Shown piece by piece: positions 18,781-28,313 of a DNA stretch of 64,000 nucleotides. The DNA is taken from NCBI GenBank assembly GCA_017608025.1, contig JAFCGM010000004.1:1-64000 (forward strand). The letters run 5' to 3'. The position numbers were made by a program, and so were the translations under genes. How positions within the stretch are numbered: position 1 is the first letter of the stretch; every line of letters begins with the position of its first letter. Source of the stretch: Candidatus Pacearchaeota archaeon. Its GTDB lineage: Archaea; Nanobdellota; Nanobdellia; UBA10117; JABICX01. The notes below the pieces were generated by a model. The model was not told where the DNA came from and searched no databases. It saw only the letters and a list, made by a program, of their open reading frames with translations.

Positions 18781-20703
18781 TTACATAACTTCATTCAGTT
18801 TCTTTTTCAAATCCCGAATAAGCCATTCTGCTTCTGAAAGCGCTCTTGCAATCTTTTCATCTTCTTCTGTAACTTGCTGTGTCCTTCTTTTTTCAGCGCT
18901 CTTCAAAACCAATTCATTAATTTTTCTCTCCAATCCAGCTACTTCCCTTGCAACATCGCTAATTGATGTCAAGCCTTCTGCCTGTTCTAAGTGCATTGAC
19001 CTTTCGCTTGTAATTACCTCTGGTTCTTGTTCAGAATCCTGCTCATAATCATCTGTTGAAAATGAAACATCTTCCTTTTCATCCCCAGTATCATAATCAG
19101 AACCTGAAGAATAAGTCATCTCATCCTCTTTATCTGCCTCGTATTCTTTTTTAACATAGCTTCCTTCAGTTTCCTGCTGAGAATATAAGCTCTGCTGTGG
19201 CTGAAGTGAATAATTTTGAAGTGAACCTTCTTCTGATTGCCCAGAATCTGAATCAAACGAAAAACCCTCTTCATCCACAGAGCTGTACCCTTGCTCTGAC
19301 TCCTGCTCTGAAACTTCTTGTCCCTGATAACTTGACTGAAATTGCTCTTGCTGTGAAAAGCCCTCTGAAGAAAATCCAGAATACGCCTCTTCTGATGGAA
19401 TAACATACGATCCCATTATTTTTATTTTTTGTCCTTCCTGCAACGAACTTGTGTCTGCATTCAACAAGCAAGGAACTTCCAAATCCTGGCATGAAACTGC
19501 CAAATAAGAGGAAATTGAACTCGATTTTGAAATAATTCCTGAAGAAAGAATTAAGTAAGGGTCAAAGGACTTCTTTGCTCTGTTCACTTGAAAAATTGCA
19601 TTCTGGTCAAAAACAAAATTCCGATAATAAACTCCTTCTGCGTCCATGTTTGTTATGCCAATTCCCTTTGCAATGTAATCTGAAACCTCTCCGCTAAATG
19701 CAACTGGTTTTCGAAAAATATTTGTTATTGGCTCTGTCTTCACAATTATCAGCTTCTTGTCAAAAACAACCCAATTAATGTGCTGAGGATAATCAAGCTC
19801 AGAAGCTATTTTAGAGGCAACCATTGACAATGCCCTAACTTCTTTCTCACTCAACGGCGATGCATTCTGGTATTTTTCAGGAATCTTTTGAACAAACTTG
19901 TCAGAACCAAGAGATTTTTTTGTAAGAAATTCTTCCTGCTTATTTATCATTGAAGATATCAACTCACCGCTCTCCTTGTCAGCAACATATACTGACACAT
20001 TTTCCAGAAAATCATTGTTCATGCCCCAGTGTGCCTGAATATAATGCTGGGAATTGTTTGAATTAATTGGATTTGAAGTGAAAATATCTCCGGATTTTGA
20101 CGGAAGCAGAGTTTTCTGGAAAATAATCCCAGGATTTAAGTCAGATACAAGAATGTCGTTTTTCTTCATAATGTAAATCGACTTGACTGAAAACAAGTCC
20201 TTCCATATCTCTTTAATTCCCTGCAAAATTTCTGAAACTCCTTTTAAATTAATCTTTGCTTCATAAGAGCAAAAATGCTTGTCCATTGAAACCCGCAAGG
20301 TAACTGTTGGAAGGTCTCTGCCAGATTTTATTAATTCCCTTGCCCTATCTGAAAGTTCTGAATACTTTGAATCTGCCCTTTCAAGTTCTCTGTAATTTTC
20401 AAGGAGCCGGTTTTTAAAGTCATCGTCAAAATCATAAGCATCAATCATCGCCTGGATTTGCTTTGAGGCGCTTGAAATCGAGTCAACATCCTCCAAACTG
20501 CACGAATTCATAATTCCCTGAATCTCAGAAAGAACAGGACCGACAGCATCAAAAAACTTCTTAGAGCTCAAAACAAAAAAATTCTGAACAGGAACATCTT
20601 TTCCCTTCAGCAAGCTCAAGTCCTGCGCAAGCTTGCCCACATTGCTTGAATCTGCAGAAGAAACATCACTGCACCAAATAAAATAAGGATCCTTCATTAA
20701 CAA
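18781..20703 (-). CDS. PEP synthase-like protein (N-terminal ATP-grasp-like and degenerate swivelling domain), with S/Q/E-rich C-terminal tail
   Basis: QKTLLPSKSGDIFTSNPINSN, AHWGMNNDFLENVSVYV, PQHINWVVFDKKLIIVKTEPITN; 640 aa. Confidence 0.65.
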   Translation of the reverse strand: MLMKDPYFIWCSDVSSADSSNVGKLAQDLSLLKGKDVPVQNFFVLSSKKFFDAVGPVLSEIQGIMNSCSLEDVDSISSASKQIQAMIDAYDFDDDFKNRLLENYRELERADSKYSELSDRARELIKSGRDLPTVTLRVSMDKHFCSYEAKINLKGVSEILQGIKEIWKDLFSVKSIYIMKKNDILVSDLNPGIIFQKTLLPSKSGDIFTSNPINSNNSQHYIQAHWGMNNDFLENVSVYVADKESGELISSMINKQEEFLTKKSLGSDKFVQKIPEKYQNASPLSEKEVRALSMVASKIASELDYPQHINWVVFDKKLIIVKTEPITNIFRKPVAFSGEVSDYIAKGIGITNMDAEGVYYRNFVFDQNAIFQVNRAKKSFDPYLILSSGIISKSSSISSYLAVSCQDLEVPCLLNADTSSLQEGQKIKIMGSYVIPSEEAYSGFSSEGFSQQEQFQSSYQGQEVSEQESEQGYSSVDEEGFSFDSDSGQSEEGSLQNYSLQPQQSLYSQQETEGSYVKKEYEADKEDEMTYSSGSDYDTGDEKEDVSFSTDDYEQDSEQEPEVITSERSMHLEQAEGLTSISDVAREVAGLERKINELVLKSAEKRRTQQVTEEDEKIARALSEAEWLIRDLKKKLNEVM

Positions 20704-20714
20704 AACCAGAAAAA

Positions 20715-20843
20715 GATAATTAAAAAAGATTTGTATTGTTTAATAACAAATACAATAAGGCATCAGACCAATCATTGCCTTATGAAAGTGCCAGCTGATT
20801 TTGCAGCTGGATAATTAAAAAAGATTTGTATTGTTTAATAACA
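20715..20843. repeat. 34-bp direct repeat flanking a two-hairpin element
   Basis: gataattaaaaaagatttgtattgtttaataaca at 20715-20748 and 20810-20843. Confidence 0.95.
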
Positions 20844-20944
20844 GAATATATTCCAGTGCAAACAATACAACTAAAACATCTATTCTTGTTTAAGCAACTT
20901 TTCATAACCAACATTTGTCGCTTAAAAGGGCTATGCTAAAAAGA

Positions 20945-21469
20945 CTAATTAATCTTTTTGGAAACAATCTTGCATCCAATTGGAACTTTGTAAGATGAAT
21001 TTTTAAGTGCCTTTTTTGCAAAACTAAGCCCTTGCTCATTAACAAAAATACTGATAAGAACTTTTCCCTTGTAAACATGTGCTGACCTGCTGACAGGCCG
21101 TCCAAAAGAAAGCTTCATCCCTGTTGAAATTCTGTCTGCTCCTGCTCCCGTAGCAAGAGGATTCTCTCTAATAATATTATGCGGAACTGCCCGAATTTTC
21201 AAATGAAAACCCTGCTTTCCAAGACCTTCAGACAAAACTTTGCTTGAAGCAATTCTCATCGCTTCAACAGCATTATGCCTGAGATTAACCGCCTTTCCAG
21301 CAATCAAGTCAACCTGATACTCGAATTTTCCAGAGAGATTTCCCTGATCATACATCGTAACTCTACTGACTGGTGCTCCTTTTATAAAGGACTTCTGCCT
21401 GAACTTGGACATTCTAGTAAAGGGGCGCTTAATCTTCCGATATGCTGAAGCAGACCTTAGCTTTGCCAT
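20945..21469 (-). CDS. rpl10e: Ribosomal protein L10e
   Basis: MAKLRSASAYRKIKRPFTRMS...LRHNAVEAMRIASSKVL...HNIIRENPLATGAGADRISTGMKLSFGRPVSRSA. Confidence 0.96.
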   Translation of the reverse strand: MAKLRSASAYRKIKRPFTRMSKFRQKSFIKGAPVSRVTMYDQGNLSGKFEYQVDLIAGKAVNLRHNAVEAMRIASSKVLSEGLGKQGFHLKIRAVPHNIIRENPLATGAGADRISTGMKLSFGRPVSRSAHVYKGKVLISIFVNEQGLSFAKKALKNSSYKVPIGCKIVSKKIN

Positions 21470-21515
21470 AATACGTATTTCTCCAAAAAAGAGTATATAA
21501 GCTTTTTGTTTGAAA

Positions 21516-21812
21516 TTAAACTCTAAGTTTATCAATTTCCTTCATTATTCTTTTCATCTTGTTATGAAAATTAATTAAGAAAAACACTGAAAATAATAAA
21601 ACTGTTGAAAAAAGGGAAGAAACAAAAACAAAAGGCAAATTCATACTGATTTTTATTTGCTCAGTCAAAACTACAAGGACAATTCCTATAAAAACCGTAA
21701 CAAGGATAATTATTGTTGTATTGAAATACTGGCAGTAACGATTATAATTCAAATCACATTTGTTCTTCTTTTTCACATCTGACATATTACTCAAACTCAA
21801 TGTTTTGTCCAA
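21516..21812 (-). CDS. Small two-TM membrane protein
   Basis: 98-aa ORF with two hydrophobic segments. Confidence 0.5.
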   Translation of the reverse strand: MDKTLSLSNMSDVKKKNKCDLNYNRYCQYFNTTIIILVTVFIGIVLVVLTEQIKISMNLPFVFVSSLFSTVLLFSVFFLINFHNKMKRIMKEIDKLRV

Positions 21813-21880
21813 TTAGCCAAAGACCTACAAAGAAAGATAAAGCTTAGTTTATAAAATTATTTGCCAAAAACCTTAAATTA

Positions 21881-22081
21881 ATGTTTCTCCTCTATAATAA
21901 TATGCCTGGAGATGAAATATTCAAACTTGTCTTTTCTTTGCTAATCGCAGCAATAGTAATCTGGCAGCTCTCGTCAGTGCCTGGCTTTTTGCCAAAAGCA
22001 GAAATCGGCATAATTGCAGGACTTTCAGTAATGGTCTTCACATCTGGATTCTTCTCAGTTTTTAACAAGCTTCACAAATAA
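21881..22081 (+). CDS. Small membrane protein (start may be the Met at 21902)
   Basis: Two hydrophobic segments; abuts the convergent pilus gene. Confidence 0.5.
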   Translation: MFLLYNNMPGDEIFKLVFSLLIAAIVIWQLSSVPGFLPKAEIGIIAGLSVMVFTSGFFSVFNKLHK

Positions 22082-23260
22082 TTATTTGTAGCAAACCTTA
22101 ATTTTTGCCCAGCTTTTTTGAACAGGACCGAAATTGTGCTGAATGTCAACCAATTGCAAATTCAAATCCTCAATATCCTTAGTGTATGAAACCCCTACCA
22201 TGCTAAGAACAATACTATTGGAAACAGCTAGTCCGTCTTTCTTAAGTGTAAAAATACCTTCTCCAGAATAAGGAGTAACTTCGTCAAGCGAAATATTGTA
22301 TTTAGGAAGAACATTCATTCCAGGATGACCCTCAAAAATCTCTTTTTCATCGCCTTCTTTCAGTGTAAAGGTTCTACATCCATCATCTATGAAAACAAAA
22401 TTAGGGAAATTTATCTTAGAACCAAAAAACCCAAACTCCTCTGTTTTATGCTTAAAATTAAGAACAGCCATGTCTGAAGGATATTCCTCAGAAAAGTGAG
22501 GATAAAAATCATACTTTGAAACAGAAGTTCCTGGTATTTTCTTTGAAAGCAAACAAGAATTAAAGTCAGACTTTAGCATGCACTCTGAAATGTCCTCAGC
22601 TGAGTCAAAGTAAACTGAAACACTTTCTGGCAGTTCTGAATAAACTGAAGAATCTCGATCATATAACGTTTTGTACTCTATTGGAGAATAAGAATTTATC
22701 TCTTTTCTGTATGCTAAGGAAATAAACTCTTTACCCTCATAAGTAATATCTGTAGATGAGGACTTAAACAGAACCAGATGTTTTCCATCTTTAATGGAAA
22801 ATTCCTTTACAGGATAATCTTCCGGAACCTTAACAAAATTTTCATAACTTGGATAATCATCAAGATATTTAATAAATGTGTTATAAAAGGCTTCATTACC
22901 AAAAAAGGAATATGCTTCTTTCTTGTCAAAATTACTTAAGCAGTTGTTTTCATAATCTCTTGAAACAACAACAAACTCTTTCTTACTGCCTTCATTCCCT
23001 AACAATATAGTGTTGCACCCAAGCCCTTCTGTAAACAGCTTTCCGTCTCTCAATGCCTCTTCAGCAGAAAGACTGACAGCATTTTCAATATAATTGTAAG
23101 CAAGCGCAGTTTCATAATAAGACCTAAACATTTCCTTTTCCTGCTCGCCCATTGAACTCTTCTCTGAGAATTTGTAGTTCTCGTAAAGGATAACAGAAAC
23201 AAGCATAATTCCCATCAAAAGGACAGCTATTATTGCTGGACCGCTTGCTTTTTTATTCAT
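22082..23260 (-). CDS. Pilin-like secreted protein with N-terminal TM
   Basis: MNKKASGPAIIAVLLMGIMLVSVILYENYKF; overlaps the upstream gene. Confidence 0.7.
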   Translation of the reverse strand: MNKKASGPAIIAVLLMGIMLVSVILYENYKFSEKSSMGEQEKEMFRSYYETALAYNYIENAVSLSAEEALRDGKLFTEGLGCNTILLGNEGSKKEFVVVSRDYENNCLSNFDKKEAYSFFGNEAFYNTFIKYLDDYPSYENFVKVPEDYPVKEFSIKDGKHLVLFKSSSTDITYEGKEFISLAYRKEINSYSPIEYKTLYDRDSSVYSELPESVSVYFDSAEDISECMLKSDFNSCLLSKKIPGTSVSKYDFYPHFSEEYPSDMAVLNFKHKTEEFGFFGSKINFPNFVFIDDGCRTFTLKEGDEKEIFEGHPGMNVLPKYNISLDEVTPYSGEGIFTLKKDGLAVSNSIVLSMVGVSYTKDIEDLNLQLVDIQHNFGPVQKSWAKIKVCYK

Positions 23261-23777
23261 AGAGAATCACCTCTGCAAACAAGTCCCCTTTCGAAGCATT
23301 TATAGGAAGATATGAAACACAACTGGCTTGGAACTTGCTTCTCGACATATAAGGCTCATAAACCATAAAAGTGTCTGAATCATGTTTTATCTCAAGAGCC
23401 CATGGCTTTCCTGTTGAAAATAAGCCATATTCAGAATCTGAAAACATATCATTAAAACCTAAAATATGAAGATGCTGCTTTGCTTCATCGCATGCCTCTG
23501 ACTTGGAATTTCCGCTAATAACGCATTTCTGTAAAAGGAAAGAATTGCTTTCTCCATTATTTTCCATTTCCATTAATGAAAGCAAATCAGACCTGCACTG
23601 AAGCTCCAATTGCGCTGTGTAAACATCTGCATGCACAGTAACTCCTCTAAAATTAAGCATCATTGCAAATATAAAAAACACAAAAAAGATAATAACAGAT
23701 ATCGCCAGCTCAGTCATAAGTTCCCCTGCTGCTTTTCTGCTTTGAATTTTTAATTCCTTAATCCCAAAGTAAGCCAT
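23253..23777 (-). CDS. Pilin-like secreted protein
   Basis: SRKAAGELMTELAISVIIFFVFFIFAMMLNF N-terminal anchor. Confidence 0.65.
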   Translation of the reverse strand: MAYFGIKELKIQSRKAAGELMTELAISVIIFFVFFIFAMMLNFRGVTVHADVYTAQLELQCRSDLLSLMEMENNGESNSFLLQKCVISGNSKSEACDEAKQHLHILGFNDMFSDSEYGLFSTGKPWALEIKHDSDTFMVYEPYMSRSKFQASCVSYLPINASKGDLFAEVILYE

Positions 23778-25132
23778 GCTGCTTCAACTTCCTCATAATC
23801 CTTAAGATTTCTTTCAATATGCTTGTAAAGATTTGTCGCGCACTCTTTGAAAAATTTCTCCTTTTCAGAACTGCTCATTCCATAAGCATTTTCAAATTTG
23901 CAGCCATTATTCTTAGCCCAGTCCATGAAATTTTCCTCATTTGCAATTTTGTGAATTTTCGCTAGATTGTAAAGGTATTTAATATAGTTTGTTAGATTTT
24001 TTTCTCCTATTTTCTCAACAGAAATCTCCATAGGAAAATTTGTGTTAACTTCCTCAGGAATTTCTGAAACCAAAGAATCCCAAGTGTATTTTCCCTTGCC
24101 AAAAGGTCCCACCACAGCAGTGGCAGTGATTCCCTCACCCTTAGAAATACTATACCGTGTATAATTTATCTTAATAAAATAATATTCATCTTTCAGAATG
24201 CGCAAATGGTCTGGAACATAAAAATAATCTGAAAAAGAATCTTTAATTGAATCTGAACCTGAAACTAACGAGCGAATATCTCCATATTTCTCTTTATTAT
24301 GAAAAACAAAAATCTCCTTGAATGTTCTAGCTGAGCTTGGAGCATCATTTTTAATTCTATTTGATATATATCTGCTGGAATCCTCATAATTGTTGTAGTT
24401 TCCTTCGCCAAAAGGCCCCCACAACTGGCCTTTAAAATTTTTATCCTCATAAAAGAACCAGTAATCATTTTCTCCGAAAACCTTGAAACTGGTCAGATCT
24501 CCGTTAATGTTTCCGCTTCTGTCATCATATACCAAATCTTTGAAATCACTGGTTGAAGAGTCAAGCACCACAAAATTTCCGCTGTAATCTTTATCCTTAT
24601 ACAGGATAACACCATGATTTTTCAGTCTCTCATTATCAAGCTTTTCCTTAACTTTCAGCCACGCCTCATATTCAAGCAAAGGCATCCTTCTAACATAAAC
24701 CAAATAGTTGTACTCAGTACCAACATTTTGCTGGTAATTGTAAGAATACAAAACAGAACTCTGTCTGTAAACCTTATCAGATAAGATAGGATTAATTTTG
24801 CTAATCCTCAAATAGTACTTGTCCTCTTCAGTTGCAGAAAGAAAATATTCAACCCATTCATCATTGAATTTGAATTCATCCAGAAGATTCTGCCTTATGT
24901 TTAAGATCTTATTTCCATTCAAATCATTTGTTTCAGTATAAGCAAGGCCTTCCGGAGAATTCATAATTTTCCCTGAAAGCACTTCTGTCCTAAGCTGGTA
25001 GTCATAAAGCTCGAATTCTGTATTTGCCTTAACTGAAATATTATACATAACAATAATCATAAAAAGCAAAAGCACTGCTACAAAAATCATATACACCAAG
25101 CTGTTTCCAACTTCTACAACTGCTTTTTTCAT
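23750..25132 (-). CDS. Pilin-like anchored protein with a beta/gamma-crystallin-like domain
   Basis: MKKAVVEVGNSLVYMIFVAVLLLFMIIVMYNIS anchor; ILYKDKDYSGNFVVLDSSTSDFKDLVYDDRSGNINGDLTSFKVFGENDYWFFYEDKNFKGQLWGPFGEGNY. Confidence 0.7.
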   Translation of the reverse strand: MKKAVVEVGNSLVYMIFVAVLLLFMIIVMYNISVKANTEFELYDYQLRTEVLSGKIMNSPEGLAYTETNDLNGNKILNIRQNLLDEFKFNDEWVEYFLSATEEDKYYLRISKINPILSDKVYRQSSVLYSYNYQQNVGTEYNYLVYVRRMPLLEYEAWLKVKEKLDNERLKNHGVILYKDKDYSGNFVVLDSSTSDFKDLVYDDRSGNINGDLTSFKVFGENDYWFFYEDKNFKGQLWGPFGEGNYNNYEDSSRYISNRIKNDAPSSARTFKEIFVFHNKEKYGDIRSLVSGSDSIKDSFSDYFYVPDHLRILKDEYYFIKINYTRYSISKGEGITATAVVGPFGKGKYTWDSLVSEIPEEVNTNFPMEISVEKIGEKNLTNYIKYLYNLAKIHKIANEENFMDWAKNNGCKFENAYGMSSSEKEKFFKECATNLYKHIERNLKDYEEVEAAWLTLGLRN

Positions 25133-25500
25133 ACAACCCTTTGAATTCTCACTTGAAGAAAGCCGTTATTCCTTACAAACATAGTTTCAATGTCAATGGA
25201 TGAGCTAATTTTATTGTAAACCAGCGGGTCTACAATGCATTTGCTTGTTGCCAGACACTCTGCAAAGCACTTTTTCGGAATACTCGGCACAGGAAAATGA
25301 TAAGCAGAATTGAAATTATAAGGAGACGCATATATACTGTCCAACATAATCTCAACCGCAGGGCAAATATTATCCTCAGTAATTTGATTACTTATGACTG
25401 TCTTTATTACGAAAAAGCACAGAATAATAATCATAATACTTATAACAATCATTCCAATCATCATCTGAACACTAACAGCACTATTCTTCATTTTCAGCAC
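25129..25500 (-). CDS. Small pilin-like protein with Cys residues
   Basis: KNSAVSVQMMIGMIVISIMIIILCFFVIK anchor; 4-nt overlap with next gene. Confidence 0.65.
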   Translation of the reverse strand: MLKMKNSAVSVQMMIGMIVISIMIIILCFFVIKTVISNQITEDNICPAVEIMLDSIYASPYNFNSAYHFPVPSIPKKCFAECLATSKCIVDPLVYNKISSSIDIETMFVRNNGFLQVRIQRVV

Positions 25501-26228
25501 ACAAAAGCCTTTGGAAATTTATCAAACATTTCTCCGAAATCTGAACTACAGACAGAACTGGATTTTGTCCGTTCATACTGCCTTTTGAAAGTACAGGAGC
25601 ACGTAGCATCTGGATCCTTTTCCATAATGTAAAGTATCGGAACATCAACACGCCAAGACCTGCTTTCTTCATTATACTTCCAGTAATACGAAAAAACACT
25701 ACAGTAGTCCTTCTCAGTTGGACTTATAATTATGCCTTTTATCTCGTTGTTTGAAGCGCAAGTTGCTTCTTCAAGACGAGTCAAATAATCAGGACTTGTT
25801 CCATACTTGTCGTCAAAATGTATAGGAGATCTTTTAATCTCTGTATAAACAAGGTCATTTAAAATAAATTCCTTGTTTTTGAAATTACCATAACCCTCTG
25901 GCAAGGAATCATAATCAATGTCTGTCGCAATCCTTACTTTGTAAAGGACAAACAAAACCATTTTACTGGTTTGATACCTGTCAGCATAAATAACAAATGA
26001 GTTCGGAAGATTAACTGTGTGTGTTTTGACATATGCATCAAAAACAACATACTTATTTTGCCTGTCTTTCAGTTCAAGGCTCTTTACAAAGTCATTAAAC
26101 TCTTCTATTGCTTTTTCTTCTGGAGATTGGTAATTTGCTGTAAAAGCTGAAATTATATTCACAAAAAAAACAACGAAAATAATCATAATTACTAGCATTA
26201 TAATTGCTCTTGAAGATATCTTAGCCAT
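25494..26228 (-). CDS. Pilin-like/secreted anchored protein
   Basis: MAKISSRAIIMLVIMIIFVVFFVNIISAF anchor, operon context. Confidence 0.6.
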   Translation of the reverse strand: MAKISSRAIIMLVIMIIFVVFFVNIISAFTANYQSPEEKAIEEFNDFVKSLELKDRQNKYVVFDAYVKTHTVNLPNSFVIYADRYQTSKMVLFVLYKVRIATDIDYDSLPEGYGNFKNKEFILNDLVYTEIKRSPIHFDDKYGTSPDYLTRLEEATCASNNEIKGIIISPTEKDYCSVFSYYWKYNEESRSWRVDVPILYIMEKDPDATCSCTFKRQYERTKSSSVCSSDFGEMFDKFPKAFVC

Positions 26229-26234
26229 TGAAAA

Positions 26235-26417
26235 TCAACCTATATATGAAAGCTTTGGAACTTCATGCGTAGCGCTCTCGGCAGTCAAGCCAAGAAAATT
26301 TGAAAGAGTAGACCAGTTGGTAATGAATAAAATAGACACAATAACAATAACAACCAGCACAAGAATAATTGTAGCAATAATCCAAAACTGCTTGTCTGCC
26401 TTCTTATTGAAAATCAT
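26235..26417 (-). CDS. Tiny pilin-like protein (KKAD motif)
   Basis: MIFNKKADKQFWIIATIILVLVVIVIVSILFITNW. Confidence 0.65.
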   Translation of the reverse strand: MIFNKKADKQFWIIATIILVLVVIVIVSILFITNWSTLSNFLGLTAESATHEVPKLSYIG

Positions 26418-26451
26418 ACTAATAAGTGTCGCTGTTTTTATTTAAGAGTTT

Positions 26452-27429
26452 TTATGACTCTATTATAGGAAACGAATATATCAAAATGTGATTATAATTA
26501 TAGCTATCGCACCTTATTTCAGCAGGCATTTCTTTTTCCTGCTCATTCTTGCCTTTTCCTTTAATCCATCTCGAGACTCTTTCCACAGTCCCTGCTCCAG
26601 GAATTCCTATGCCTTCTGCAAGCGAAATAACTCCTTCAATGAACTTGCTGTCCAAGAACTCATTAACAATCTTTTCAAGAGAAAGCGCAGTCCTCTTGTT
26701 AGGATTGCAGTAGATGATAAAGTACATTTGGGAGTCATCCATTAATTCATATTCCTCAGCTCCTTTCATATTATGAGCAACAGCAATCTCATCTTTTCCT
26801 CCGCAGTCGAAATAAGTTCCGTCCTCTGCCTGGTTGTTTTCAATAAAGTCGCAAAAAGCATCATCCTTGTACAGGCTGCTTTGCATTTGCAGAATAAGGT
26901 CATTTTCCCTCAATCCGCCGTAATCTTTATTTTCTTTGTCTTTTGTGAAAACGCCGCCCAAAAAGCAGACATTTGAAGGGACATATTTATGCTTTCCCTC
27001 TCCGTACATATACCAGCAGTCAGCAACCTTTTCTGAAACCTGTTCTGAAAGGCACTTCTGAACTGCTCTGTTCTTCTGAGCATCATTTAAAGCAAAGTCA
27101 TACATCTCCTTATACTCTGAATTGCACTTATCCCACTCATCAGCATAAATTATCTCTGGCTCTTGCTTGCACATAGCCATTGGCTCAACACTGCTTGATT
27201 CCAAAACCTGGAACTCAACTGCGCCAAACATAGTTTCAAAATCCCCAATATCATTAATTTCTTCAACAAGTTCAAGGAAATTGTTTGATGTCTTGCAAGG
27301 TCCTGTTTTAAAGCTGTCAGGACTAAAAATAAGCATTCCAATAACAACACTCACTACAATCAAACTGATAATTCCAACAATAGCAAGAACAATAATAGTC
27401 TTCTCATCACTCTTATTCATAACAATCAA
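26452..27429 (-). CDS. Pilin-like anchored Cys-containing protein
   Basis: MNKSDEKTIIVLAIVGIISLIVVSVVIGMLIF; multiple Cys. Confidence 0.65.
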   Translation of the reverse strand: MIVMNKSDEKTIIVLAIVGIISLIVVSVVIGMLIFSPDSFKTGPCKTSNNFLELVEEINDIGDFETMFGAVEFQVLESSSVEPMAMCKQEPEIIYADEWDKCNSEYKEMYDFALNDAQKNRAVQKCLSEQVSEKVADCWYMYGEGKHKYVPSNVCFLGGVFTKDKENKDYGGLRENDLILQMQSSLYKDDAFCDFIENNQAEDGTYFDCGGKDEIAVAHNMKGAEEYELMDDSQMYFIIYCNPNKRTALSLEKIVNEFLDSKFIEGVISLAEGIGIPGAGTVERVSRWIKGKGKNEQEKEMPAEIRCDSYNYNHILIYSFPIIES

Positions 27430-27480
27430 AAGAAAATCAAACTATATAATTATAGTGCTTTTTATTCAGCCGCCTACTTC

Positions 27481-27828
27481 TTAGCTGTTATCAGTAGTTT
27501 GGCAAATTACGCCTTGGCAAGAAATTGCTTCCCCGTCATACTCACAAGCGTAAACTTCTTCGCAATTGTTAACTTTTCCATCTGAGCAACAGTAGCTAGT
27601 TTTAGCGTTATTAAGTGTTGGAAGCTGCTTTGCCACCTGGCACTTTAATGAACATTCTGCTGAACTTAGGGTTGCCTTTTCAGGAGATAATCCCCTTATA
27701 TCTTCCCCTCCTTTAGTTATCATTGGGAAAAAAATAAGAAAAATAATAACCAAAACTGCAACAACAATAATAACTGTTGCAATTGTCTGAAATTCTATAG
27801 CTTTTTTTGAATTAATCATATTAATCAC
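27481..27828 (-). CDS. Cys-rich pilin-like protein
   Basis: NSKKAIEFQTIATVIIVVAVLVIIFLIFF; AECSLKCQ...SYCCSDGKVNNCEEVYACEYDGEAISCQGVICQ. Confidence 0.65.
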   Translation of the reverse strand: MINMINSKKAIEFQTIATVIIVVAVLVIIFLIFFPMITKGGEDIRGLSPEKATLSSAECSLKCQVAKQLPTLNNAKTSYCCSDGKVNNCEEVYACEYDGEAISCQGVICQTTDNS

Positions 27829-28256
27829 TATGCCATAGCTTCTTCTTCAGATGACTCAAATATTCCGCAATCAGCAAATGTCAGGTCAATATTGTTTCCT
27901 TCTGCATCTGTACTTAAGTAACTGCACTCAACATTTATTGGATTGTCCCAGCAGTGAAGCCTCTCATTTTCACTAATGTCTCCATCTGAATTCAAATCAA
28001 TTCTGTAAACCTGCGTACAATAACTGCTTGTCTTCCAGACAGCAGTTCCGCTTACTCCAACCCTTGTCTTCAAGTCATTGCATTTTGTAGTGCAGATAGA
28101 CTGTGCAGAATCAACATCATCTGAGCTTATTCCAGTTATTGTCGCCCATGCATCACCTAAAACACCACTTACAATCGCAATTATAAGCACGAGAAGAAAT
28201 ACAGCAACAATGGCTGCAATAATGAGATTTAAACTCATATCTGCTCTGGTTTTCAT
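27828..28256 (-). CDS. Pilin-like protein with an EF-hand-type calcium loop
   Basis: MKTRADMSLNLIIAAIVAVFLLVLIIAIVSGV; DLNSDGDISENE loop; CTTKCNDL motif. Confidence 0.65.
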   Translation of the reverse strand: MKTRADMSLNLIIAAIVAVFLLVLIIAIVSGVLGDAWATITGISSDDVDSAQSICTTKCNDLKTRVGVSGTAVWKTSSYCTQVYRIDLNSDGDISENERLHCWDNPINVECSYLSTDAEGNNIDLTFADCGIFESSEEEAMA

Positions 28257-28313
28257 ATACTCAAATAAACGCCTTTTTTATTTAAGCTTATTGGTTGAAA
28301 TAGGTCAGGAGCG

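Noticed and set aside
20783-20810. Hammerhead-like ribozyme core suggested by GAAA and CTGAT in element C
   Set aside because: Order and CUGANGA core do not match; the conserved parts are a linker and two simple hairpins.
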